A stretch of 5,717 bases of DNA from Rubritepida sp. (lineage in GTDB: Bacteria; Pseudomonadota; Alphaproteobacteria; Acetobacterales; Acetobacteraceae): contig SKWC01000441.1 in assembly GCA_007129145.1 (NCBI GenBank), positions 1 through 5,717 on the forward strand, read 5' to 3'. The position numbers and the translations under genes were made by a program. Position 1 is the first letter of the stretch; every line of letters starts with the position of its first letter. Of the stretch, positions 1 through 5,144 are shown one piece after another. Under the pieces are notes generated by a model, which saw nothing but the letters and a program-made list of their open reading frames with translations, was not told the DNA's origin and made no database searches.

Positions 1-440
1 CCGAAGAACCAGGCGATGATCTGCAGCAGCAGCGGCGTGTTGCGCAGGATCTCGACATACCAGCGCGCCAGCGTGCCGATCAGCCAGTTGCTCGACAGCC
101 GCGCGAGGCCGACGACCAGCCCGATGGCGGTGGCGAGCACGATGCCGATGACCGCGACCAGCAGCGTGTTGGCGATGCCAACCTGGAAGACGCGCCAGTA
201 GCTGTCGCCCTCCGTGTAGGGGATCAGCGTGAAGGAGATGTTGAACCCGGCCGACACGTCCAGGAAGTCGAACCCCGCCGACAGGCCGCGCTGGGCCATG
301 TTGGTCATGGTGTTCGAGATGAAGAACCACAGCAGCGCCGCGATGCCGATGACAACCAGCGCCTGGTAGACCACGGCGCGGAAGGTCTCGTTGTTCAGGA
401 TGGAGCCGCCGCGCGGCGGGCCTGCGGTGCTGCTGGACAT
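1..440 (-). CDS. aapQ: AapQ-type general L-amino acid ABC transporter permease (N-terminal 146 residues, cut by left edge)
   Basis: Inner-membrane permease subunit of a polar/general L-amino-acid ABC importer (HisMQ-like family). The reading frame is open from the ATG at 440-438 to the window edge, so the C-terminal part is missing. A short polar N-terminus is followed by a first hydrophobic segment at about residues 24-41. Next comes a periplasmic stretch with the AapQ-typical NMAQRGLSAGFDFL and ISFTLIPY motifs (about residues 47-75). A second membrane segment (about 88-113, starting near NTLLVAVIGIVLATAIG) leads into ARLSSNWL and then VEILRNTPLLLQIIAWFF, the start of the conserved permease domain. 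The large first periplasmic loop with GFDFL/LIPY is characteristic of AapQ and separates it from shorter HisQ/GlnP permeases. The Shine-Dalgarno is weak (GGAA about 7 nt upstream). It follows aapJ by 77 nt in the same orientation, as in aapJQMP operons; aapM and aapP would lie beyond the left edge. Confidence 0.9.
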   Translation of the reverse strand, partial: MSSSTAGPPRGGSILNNETFRAVVYQALVVIGIAALLWFFISNTMTNMAQRGLSAGFDFLDVSAGFNISFTLIPYTEGDSYWRVFQVGIANTLLVAVIGIVLATAIGLVVGLARLSSNWLIGTLARWYVEILRNTPLLLQIIAWFF

Positions 441-469
441 GCTCGGTTCCGGACGGAAGGAGAGGTGTT

Positions 470-495
470 GGGGGCGGCGCGGTCGCGCCACCCCC
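470..495 (-). promoter_or_regulatory. Hairpin between aapJ and aapQ
   Basis: Arms 470-480 and 485-495 enclose a 4-nt loop. Read on the minus strand the RNA is GGGGGUGGCGC, loop GACC, GCGCCGCCCCC: ten Watson-Crick pairs plus one internal U-G wobble. On the plus strand the same position is a C/A mismatch, so the structure is tuned to the aap transcript. It starts 22 nt after the aapJ stop and has no U-tract. The likely role is 3' stabilisation of aapJ mRNA or partial termination, giving more binding protein than permease. The role is inferred; the pairing is seen directly. Confidence 0.6.
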
Positions 496-517
496 GCTTC
501 GGCTCAGCCTTTCCGGA

Positions 518-1543
518 TCACCGGAAGGGCATGGCGTACATCAGCCCGCCATTGGTCCACAGCGCGTTCAGCGAGTTGGCGCGCGGGATGCCCACCGGCG
601 TGTTCTCGCCCACGTTGCGCTCATAGGCCTCGCCGTAGTTGCCGATGTGGCGGATCACCCGGACCATGAAGTCCGCCGGCAGGCCCATGCCCGCGCCGAT
701 GTTGCCCTCCACGCCCAGCAGGCGGCGGATGGCGGGGCTGCTCGACTGCAGCATCTGGTCGAGATTGGCCGAAGTGACGCCCAGCTCCTCGGCCTCGATC
801 ATGCCGATCAGCACCCAGCGCACGATGTCGCCCCAGTTCTGGTCGCCATGGCGCACCACCGGGCCCAGCGGCTCCTTCGAGATGGTCTCGGGCAAGATCA
901 CGTGGTCGCCGGGGGTGGGGAAGGCCGAGCGGCGGGCGGCCAGGCCCGACTTGTCGTTGGTGTAGGCGTCGCAGCCGCCGCCCAGGTAGGTCTCGACCAG
1001 CACGTTCACGTTTTCGTTCGTGACGGCGGTGAAGGTCATGTTGTTGGCGCGGAAATAATCCGCGAGGTTCAGCTCGGTCGTCGTGCCGGTCAGCACGCAG
1101 ATGGTCGCGCCGTCCAGCTCCCGCGCCGAGCGGATGCCCGAGGCGCGCGGCACCAGGAAGCCCTGGCCATCGAAGAAGTTCACCCCGGTGAACTCAAGGC
1201 CGAGCTGGGTGTCGCGCACGGCGGTCCAGGTCGTGGTGCGCGAGAGCAGGTCGCTCTCCCCGTTGGCGAGCGAGGTGAAGCGCACCGCCGAGGTCACCGA
1301 CTGGAACTGCACGCGCCCCGGGTCGTTGAAGATGGCGGCGGCGACGGCGCGGCAGATGTCCACGTCGAGCCCCGACCAGTTGCCATCCGCGCCGAGCGCG
1401 TAGAAGCCGGGCGTCGGCAGCCCGACCTGGCAGTTCAGATGGCCGCGGTTCTGCACCTGCTGCAGCGTCTGCTGCGCCTGCGCGCCCCAGGCCAGCATCG
1501 TCGCCGCGGCGGCGATGGCGGCAAGGCCGTTTCGTAGATTCAT
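518..1543 (-). CDS. aapJ: AapJ-type periplasmic general L-amino acid-binding protein
   Basis: Periplasmic solute-binding protein (SBP family 3) that captures L-amino acids and delivers them to the AapQM permease. It has 341 residues, the usual AapJ length. The N-terminus is a signal peptide: MNLRNG, a hydrophobic Ala-rich core, then AQA with probable cleavage after residue 23. Family hallmarks follow in order: LDVDICRAVAAAIF (59-72), RFTSLANGESDLLSRTTTW (88-106), LGLEFTGVNFFDGQGF (114-129), CVLTGTTTELNLADYFRAN (149-167), YTNDKSGLAA (194-203), LPETISKEPLGPVVR (217-231), GNYGEAYERNVG (301-312) and a C-terminal ALWTNGGLMYA. Cysteines at 38, 64, 149 and 191 could form disulfides, as is common in this group. 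The start is supported by GAGAGG a few nt upstream of the ATG. It is the first gene of the aap operon. In rhizobia aap expression is under nitrogen control; whether that applies here is unknown. Confidence 0.93.
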   Translation of the reverse strand: MNLRNGLAAIAAAATMLAWGAQAQQTLQQVQNRGHLNCQVGLPTPGFYALGADGNWSGLDVDICRAVAAAIFNDPGRVQFQSVTSAVRFTSLANGESDLLSRTTTWTAVRDTQLGLEFTGVNFFDGQGFLVPRASGIRSARELDGATICVLTGTTTELNLADYFRANNMTFTAVTNENVNVLVETYLGGGCDAYTNDKSGLAARRSAFPTPGDHVILPETISKEPLGPVVRHGDQNWGDIVRWVLIGMIEAEELGVTSANLDQMLQSSSPAIRRLLGVEGNIGAGMGLPADFMVRVIRHIGNYGEAYERNVGENTPVGIPRANSLNALWTNGGLMYAMPFR

Positions 1544-1621
1544 GTCCTCTCGGTCTCCCTTTGCGCTGGTCCAGGCGGGCTGCGATCCGGACGGCCGGCC
1601 CCGCGGACCCCTGTGATCCGA

Positions 1622-1678
1622 GCATGGCTCCCATGCACAATCCCATGACGGATTGTTCCGGGCCGGCCCGCAAGCGGG
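1622..1678. promoter_or_regulatory. Run of adjacent inverted repeats upstream of aapJ
   Basis: Four dyads lie almost end to end in the aapJ upstream region. GCATGG/CCATGC (1622-1627 and 1631-1636, 3-nt loop) is followed at once by ACAATCC/GGATTGT (1637-1643 and 1650-1656, 6-nt loop). Next is the perfect 12-bp palindrome CGGGCCGGCCCG (1659-1670), which overlaps CCCGC-AA-GCGGG (1667-1678). They lie 79-135 nt upstream of the aapJ start. They could be operator sites, or a structured 5' leader if transcription starts further upstream. GC-rich dyads arise easily by chance, but the first two are not purely G/C and abut exactly. Confidence 0.35.
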
Positions 1679-1684
1679 TTGACA
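1670..1684 (-). promoter_or_regulatory. Weak sigma-54-like -24/-12 match upstream of aapJ
   Basis: On the minus strand TGTCAA-N5-TTGC has the exact spacing of the sigma-54 consensus TGGCAC-N5-TTGC. It matches all of TTGC and four of six bases of the -24 element. One of the two nearly invariant -24 guanines is replaced by T, so the call is tentative. It lies about 127 nt upstream of the aapJ ATG. Nitrogen-regulated amino-acid uptake would make such a promoter sensible. I see no good sigma-70 pair in this gap. Confidence 0.2.
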
Positions 1685-1725
1685 GGCCGCAAACGCGAAT
1701 CGGTGCGTGGGATGTCCAGGAAGCA

Positions 1726-1759
1726 GGCAGCGCTGCCCGCGGATGGCGCAGGAGGCGCC
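1726..1759 (-). terminator. Hairpins downstream of the 228-aa gene (possible terminator)
   Basis: Going downstream from the stop codon at 1765-1763 on the minus strand, the first structure is GGCGC-CTCCT-GCGCC (1759-1745), starting 3 nt after the stop. A perfect 12-bp palindrome GGCAGCGCTGCC (1737-1726) follows. Neither is followed by a T-tract, so efficient intrinsic termination is doubtful. They mark the end of this gene and separate it from the aapJ upstream region. Confidence 0.3.
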
Positions 1760-1762
1760 GGT

Positions 1763-2449
1763 TCAGCGCAGGCTGGTCAGCCGGTGGGCAGTGAGGCGCA
1801 TGTCCAGCGCGGTCAGCACGTCCGCGCGCAGCCCCATGCCGCGCAGGTGCAGGAACAGGGCGCGCACCGCCTCCATGTTGCTCGAGGCATCGTCGGAATC
1901 GGGCAGCGAGGTCCAGCCCTCGAAGCCCGCCGCCTTGCCGATGCTCACATAGGTGGCCATGCGGGTCATCTTGGCGCGCGGCGCCTCCCGCGCGCCCGCC
2001 ACCATGTGCTTCTCCACCGTGCGCCCCGCCGCGCGGTTGCCGCCCGAGGGGATGGCCAGCATCCGCACATAGCGGATGGTCGAGGCGATGGCGGTGGCCT
2101 TGGGAAACACATGGTCCACGTCGAGCCCCAGCCCGCCCAGCCCCGAAGCCCCCAAGCGGCGCTGCGCGAAGCGCTCGAAGATGGGCCGGTAGCCCTGCTT
2201 CGCGGGGTTCAGCCAGAGTTCGGGCTGCGCGGCCGGGTCCTCGGGCTCCCAGACGAAGCCCTCGTTGATGTCGAGCCCGGCGAAGCTGGCGAAGCCGCCG
2301 CCCATCCGCCAGGGCCTCGCCGGGCCGCCGGCCGGGCGGCTGAAATGGATACGGTCGGCGATGCCGATCCAGGCCGCGTTGCCCGAGCGCGCGCAGAACT
2401 GTGTCAGCAGCGCCTCGATCTGGCGCTTCACCCAGCCCGGCGTGATCAT
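1763..2449 (-). CDS. Conserved-looking hypothetical protein, possible HNH-like fold
   Basis: I do not recognise this 228-residue protein with certainty. It has no signal peptide or membrane segment and is probably cytoplasmic. The sequence reads like a real protein. An N-terminal helix (about 3-20) leads to IADRIHFSRPAG (29-40), a Gly/Phe-rich stretch with MGGGFASFAGLDINEG (49-64), and WLNPAKQGYRPIFERFAQRRLG (79-100). Then come GLDVDHVFPKA (108-118), YVRMLAIPSGGNRAAGRTVEKHM (127-149) and a helical C-terminus. The spacing DxDH113, then N138-R and E146-K-H148, resembles the DH...N...E/H pattern of HNH (beta-beta-alpha metal) nucleases; this is a guess from motif shape only. The ATG at 2449 is preferred because the upstream in-frame extension to 2656 would overlap the divergent gene and reads like non-protein sequence. 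Upstream there is only a weak ACAGG. It is co-oriented with aapJ but 219 nt away, so it is probably a separate unit. Confidence 0.7.
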   Translation of the reverse strand: MITPGWVKRQIEALLTQFCARSGNAAWIGIADRIHFSRPAGGPARPWRMGGGFASFAGLDINEGFVWEPEDPAAQPELWLNPAKQGYRPIFERFAQRRLGASGLGGLGLDVDHVFPKATAIASTIRYVRMLAIPSGGNRAAGRTVEKHMVAGAREAPRAKMTRMATYVSIGKAAGFEGWTSLPDSDDASSNMEAVRALFLHLRGMGLRADVLTALDMRLTAHRLTSLR

Positions 2450-2591
2450 TCGAGCCTGTCCCCCCGTCGTGCGGAATCCCGCCCGGCGGGGCGCAGGATG
2501 CCGCCAAACTGCGCAATCGTGCAATATTATCAGGGCGCTTGGCCGCGGCCCCGCCCGCATGGTTTCATGCCCGCGAAACCGGAGGAAACCC
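2450..2591. promoter_or_regulatory. Divergent intergenic promoter region
   Basis: This 142-nt gap separates the minus-strand 228-aa gene from the plus-strand PLP-enzyme gene and must hold promoters for both directions. The only AT-rich patch is around 2513-2530. On the plus strand TATTAT at 2525-2530 is a five-of-six match to a sigma-70 -10 box, but no convincing -35 lies 16-18 nt upstream. The pentamer GCAAT is repeated 8 nt apart (2513-2517 and 2521-2525) just before or within this element, and could be a small operator. Confidence 0.4.
2561..2590 (+). promoter_or_regulatory. Alternative pairings around the Shine-Dalgarno of the PLP-enzyme gene
   Basis: GGTTTC at 2561-2566 can pair with GAAACC at 2575-2580, just before the Shine-Dalgarno GGAGG (2581-2585). 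It can also pair with an identical GAAACC at 2585-2590, just after it. The first pairing leaves the ribosome site free; the second puts it in the loop and captures its last G. The stems are only 6 bp, so a switch role is speculative. The GGAGG with 6-nt spacing clearly fixes the start at 2592. Confidence 0.3.
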
Positions 2592-3818
2592 ATGCGCGCA
2601 CTTCCCGCAGAAGGCCAGGACTGGCCCGCCCTCAAGCAGGCGCTGCTCGACGCCAAGTCGCGCGACTACTCCTGGAAGCGCGGCCGCATGGCGGTGTTCT
2701 TCTACTACCTGGACGAGGCGCTGGAGCGCATCCAGCAGGAGGCCTACATGACCTTCTGGACCGAGAACAACCTCGGCCAGCGGGCCTTCCCCAGCCTCGC
2801 GCGGCTGGAGCGCGAGGTGATCGGGATGGGGCTGTCGCTGATGCGCGCCCCCGAGGGCGCGGGCGGCACCTTCACCTCCGGCGGCAGCGAGAGCATCTTC
2901 CTGGCCATGCTCGCCGCGCGGGAACGCGCCGGGAAGGCGAACCCCAACATCGTCATTCCCGACACCGCGCATCTGACCTTCGACCGTGCCTGCTGGTATC
3001 TCGGCATCGAGGTGCGCCGCGTCCGCACCGACCGCGACCGCCAGAGCGACGTGATGGCGATGGCCGCCGCTGTGGACTACGACACCATCGCCCTGGTCGG
3101 CTCCGCGCCCAATTATCCGTTCGGCAGCATCGACCGCATCGAGGCGCTGGGCGCGCTGGCGCAGCAGCACGACCTCTGGCTGCATGTGGATGCCTGCGTG
3201 GGCGGCTTCCTCTCGCCCTTCCTGTCACGGCTGGGGGTGAACCTGCCGGGCTGGGACTTCTCGGTGCCCGGCGTCACCTCGATCAGCGCCGACATCCACA
3301 AGCACGGCATGGCGCCCAAGGGCGCGTCGCTGCTGCTGGTGCGCGACGACGCGCTGCGCCAGCACCACCGTTTCGAGAGCAGCGCCTGGGCGCGCGGCAC
3401 CTACGCCGCCTACACCGCCCAGGGCACGCGCCCGGGCGGCGCGGTGGCCGCCGCCTGGGCGGTGATGATGCATCTGGGCGAGGCCGGCTACCTCGATTGC
3501 GCCCGCCGCATCCTGGACGCCCGCCGCGCCATCGCCGCCGGGGTCGCGACCATCCCGGGCCTCGAGGTGCTGCCCGGCAACCACGCCATCCTGGTGTTCC
3601 GCAGCACCGACCCCGCCCTGCCCATCGGCGCGGTCGCCACCGCGCTGGACGCGCGCGGCTGGCTGGTCTCGCGCCAGGCCGAGCCCGATGGCATCCACCT
3701 GCACCTCAACCCGCTGCACGCCGAGGTCGCGGAGGAATACCTGGCCGACCTGCAGGCCGCCGTGGCCGAGGCGCGCGGCGGCGCCACCCCGGCCATGGCG
3801 GCCGGCCGCGCCTATTGA
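2592..3818 (+). CDS. PLP-dependent decarboxylase/lyase, sphingosine-1-phosphate-lyase-like
   Basis: A fold-type I PLP enzyme of 408 residues, related to group II decarboxylases and closest by motif to sphingosine-1-phosphate lyase (S1PL). Visible motifs in order: FPSLARLEREVIGM (66-79), the phosphate-cup segment GTFTSGGSESIFLAML (92-107), and DTAHLTFDRACWYLGIE (124-140) whose His127 should stack on PLP. VGSAPNYPFGSID (169-181) and LHVDACVGGF (197-206) follow; Asp200 should bind the pyridine nitrogen. TSISADIHKHGMAPKG (229-244) holds the Schiff-base Lys237 and a second Lys243 at the same +6 spacing as the two key lysines of S1PL. TRPGG (279-283) and a small C-terminal domain follow. Unlike eukaryotic S1PL there is no N-terminal membrane anchor, and the usual HKYG is HKHG. 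The start at 2592 has GGAGG 6 nt upstream; an in-frame ATG at 2559 lacks a comparable site. Substrate is unknown: a sphingoid-base phosphate or an amino acid are both possible. It is the first gene of the plus-strand cluster. Confidence 0.88.
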   Translation: MRALPAEGQDWPALKQALLDAKSRDYSWKRGRMAVFFYYLDEALERIQQEAYMTFWTENNLGQRAFPSLARLEREVIGMGLSLMRAPEGAGGTFTSGGSESIFLAMLAARERAGKANPNIVIPDTAHLTFDRACWYLGIEVRRVRTDRDRQSDVMAMAAAVDYDTIALVGSAPNYPFGSIDRIEALGALAQQHDLWLHVDACVGGFLSPFLSRLGVNLPGWDFSVPGVTSISADIHKHGMAPKGASLLLVRDDALRQHHRFESSAWARGTYAAYTAQGTRPGGAVAAAWAVMMHLGEAGYLDCARRILDARRAIAAGVATIPGLEVLPGNHAILVFRSTDPALPIGAVATALDARGWLVSRQAEPDGIHLHLNPLHAEVAEEYLADLQAAVAEARGGATPAMAAGRAY

Positions 3819-3823
3819 TCCGG

Positions 3824-3860
3824 CGCGGGAAGGGACAGGCCGCTCCTTGCCCTTCCCGCG
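3824..3860 (+). terminator. Long hairpin after the PLP-enzyme gene
   Basis: Perfect 11-bp arms CGCGGGAAGGG (3824-3834) and CCCTTCCCGCG (3850-3860) enclose a 15-nt loop that could add a few more pairs (CAGG with CCTTG). The stem starts 6 nt after the stop codon at 3816-3818. No T-tract follows, so it may act as an mRNA 3' stabiliser or a partial terminator within the cluster rather than a full stop. Confidence 0.5.
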
Positions 3861-3877
3861 GGCGGGCCCTAATCCCT

Positions 3878-3896
3878 CGGGCAGAGGAGATGCCCG
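3878..3896 (+). promoter_or_regulatory. Hairpin presenting the Shine-Dalgarno of the acyl-CoA dehydrogenase gene
   Basis: CGGGCA (3878-3883) pairs perfectly with TGCCCG (3891-3896), placing GAGGAGA (3884-3890) in a 7-nt loop directly against the ATG at 3897. The GGGC of the left arm (3879-3882) can instead pair with GCCC at 3866-3869 upstream, which would free the ribosome site. The Shine-Dalgarno AGAGGAG with 7-nt spacing fixes the start. Regulatory meaning is inferred. Confidence 0.4.
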
Positions 3897-5066
3897 ATGG
3901 ACCAGCCCCTGATCGCCGCCGACCCGCACGCCGAGATCCGCGAGGAGGTGCGCAAGCTCTGCGCCCGCTTCCCCGGCGAGTACTGGCGTGAACTGGACAC
4001 CCGCCGCGGCTACCCCACCGAATTCGTCACGGCGCTGACCGAGGCCGGCTACCTCGGCGCGCTGATCCCCGAGGAATATGGCGGCGCGGGGCTGCAGCTG
4101 TCGGCCGCCGCGGCCATCCTCGAGACCATCCATGCCGAGGGCTGCAACGGCGCGGCCTGCCACGCCCAGATGTACATCATGGGCACCATCCTCAAGCACG
4201 GCAGCCCCGAGCAGAAGCAGCGCTACCTGCCCGGCATCGCCAGCGGCGAGCTGCGCCTGCAGGCCTTCGGCGTGACGGAACCGACCTCCGGCACCGACAC
4301 GACCAACCTTCGCACCACCGCGAAGCGCGAGGGCGACAAGTACATCGTCAACGGCCAGAAGATCTGGACCAGCCGCGCCGAGCACTCGGACCTGATGCTG
4401 CTGCTGGCCCGCACCACGCCGAAGGACCAGGTCGAGAAGCGCACCGACGGGCTTTCGACCTTCATCGTGGACATGCGCCAGGCGCTGGGCAACGGCCTGA
4501 CCATCCGGCCGATCCGCACGATGATGAACCACAATTCCTGCGAGGTGTTCTTCGACAACATGGAGGTGCCGGCCGAGAACCTGGTCGGCGTCGAGGGCAA
4601 GGGCTTCCGCTACATCCTGGACGGGATGAACGCCGAGCGCCTGCTGATCGCCTCCGAGAGCATCGGCGACGCGAAGTGGTTCACCGAGAAGTCGGTGGCG
4701 TACTCCAAGGAGCGCGTGCTGTTCGGCCGGCCGATCGGCGCGAACCAGGGCGTGCAGTTCCCCATCGCCAAGGCCTATGCCCAGATGCGCGCGGCCGAGG
4801 CCATCGTGAAGCTGGGCCTGGAAAAGTTCGAGGCCGGCCTGCCCTGCGGCGAGGAAGCCAACATGGGCAAGATGCTCGCCGCCGACGCCGCCTGGGCGGC
4901 CGCCGAGGCCTGCGTGCAGACCCATGGCGGCTTCGGCTTCGCCGAGGAATATGACGTGGAGCGCAAGTTCCGCGAGGCGCGGCTGTACCAGGTCGCGCCG
5001 ATCAGCACCAACCTGGTGCTGAGCTACATCGGCCAGCATGTGCTGGGGATGCCGCGCAGCTACTGA
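3897..5066 (+). CDS. Acyl-CoA dehydrogenase family protein, IVD/LCAD-like catalytic base
   Basis: FAD-dependent alpha,beta-dehydrogenation of an acyl-CoA thioester, with electrons passing to ETF; cytoplasmic. The 389 residues are full length for the family. An N-terminal helical domain contains PEEYGGAGL (58-66). Family signature 1 is GVTEPTSGTD (125-134) and IVNGQKIWTS (150-159) lies in the beta-domain. KERVLFGRPI...Q (271-284) is typical of the FAD/ETF-side helices, and signature 2 runs from QTHGGFGF (341-348) to E360. The MCAD-type base (Glu in YEGT near the C-terminus) is absent: that stretch aligns without gaps as APIS (367-370), Pro368 replacing Glu. Instead NAERLLIAS (245-253) places Glu247 where isovaleryl-CoA and long-chain acyl-CoA dehydrogenases carry their base on helix G, so an active enzyme is expected. 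Acyl chain specificity cannot be read from the sequence. It lies 78 nt after the PLP-enzyme gene and 78 nt before a CoA-transferase that could supply its substrate. Confidence 0.93.
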   Translation: MDQPLIAADPHAEIREEVRKLCARFPGEYWRELDTRRGYPTEFVTALTEAGYLGALIPEEYGGAGLQLSAAAAILETIHAEGCNGAACHAQMYIMGTILKHGSPEQKQRYLPGIASGELRLQAFGVTEPTSGTDTTNLRTTAKREGDKYIVNGQKIWTSRAEHSDLMLLLARTTPKDQVEKRTDGLSTFIVDMRQALGNGLTIRPIRTMMNHNSCEVFFDNMEVPAENLVGVEGKGFRYILDGMNAERLLIASESIGDAKWFTEKSVAYSKERVLFGRPIGANQGVQFPIAKAYAQMRAAEAIVKLGLEKFEAGLPCGEEANMGKMLAADAAWAAAEACVQTHGGFGFAEEYDVERKFREARLYQVAPISTNLVLSYIGQHVLGMPRSY

Positions 5067-5081
5067 GTCGCGGAAAGCTTT

Positions 5082-5108
5082 CGGGAGCGGCGCTTAACGC
5101 CGCTCCCG
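5082..5108 (+). terminator. Perfect hairpin between acyl-CoA dehydrogenase and CoA-transferase genes
   Basis: The arms CGGGAGCGGCG (5082-5092) and CGCCGCTCCCG (5098-5108) form an 11-bp perfect stem with a CTTAA loop, 15 nt after the dehydrogenase stop codon. What follows is GC-rich with no T-run, so it is more likely an attenuator or mRNA-stabilising stem than a full terminator. A 10-bp palindrome GAAAGCTTTC (5073-5082) abuts it on the left. Confidence 0.5.
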
Positions 5109-5144
5109 CGCGGTGGCATGGTCGGCGCCTCAAGGAGGAACCGC

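Noticed and set aside
1679..1684. Plus-strand TTGACA, a perfect -35 hexamer
   Set aside because: No -10-like sequence lies 16-18 nt downstream and no plus-strand gene starts nearby. The same bases are better read as part of the minus-strand sigma-54-like site.
1561..1794. Small plus-strand open frame in the aapJ upstream region
   Set aside because: Arg/Ala/Gly-rich translation, no ribosome site, and it runs into the end of the opposite-strand gene.
1194..2516. 440-codon open frame on the minus strand across the aapJ upstream region
   Set aside because: It is out of frame with both aapJ and the 228-aa gene, and its translation is Arg/Ala/Gly-rich without motifs.
2265..2591. N-terminal extension of the PLP enzyme to 2265 or to the in-frame ATG at 2559
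   Set aside because: The extension would cover the opposite-strand gene and the promoter gap. The strong GGAGG just before 2592 and the family alignment support the shorter form.
2450..2656. N-terminal extension of the 228-aa protein to an upstream ATG at 2656
   Set aside because: It would overlap the start of the well-supported divergent PLP-enzyme gene, and the added residues do not look like protein. The ATG at 2449 begins a plausible helix.
1679..3991. 770-codon open frame on the plus strand spanning several genes
   Set aside because: It runs antisense to the 228-aa gene and out of frame through the PLP-enzyme gene, with Arg/Ala/Pro-rich low-complexity translation. It is a frame shadow.
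3225..5039. 604-codon open frame on the minus strand opposite the PLP-enzyme and acyl-CoA dehydrogenase genes
   Set aside because: Its protein is rich in Gly, Ala, Val, His and Arg with no recognisable motif. It is the usual antisense shadow of GC-rich coding sequence, while the plus-strand genes have clear family motifs and ribosome sites.
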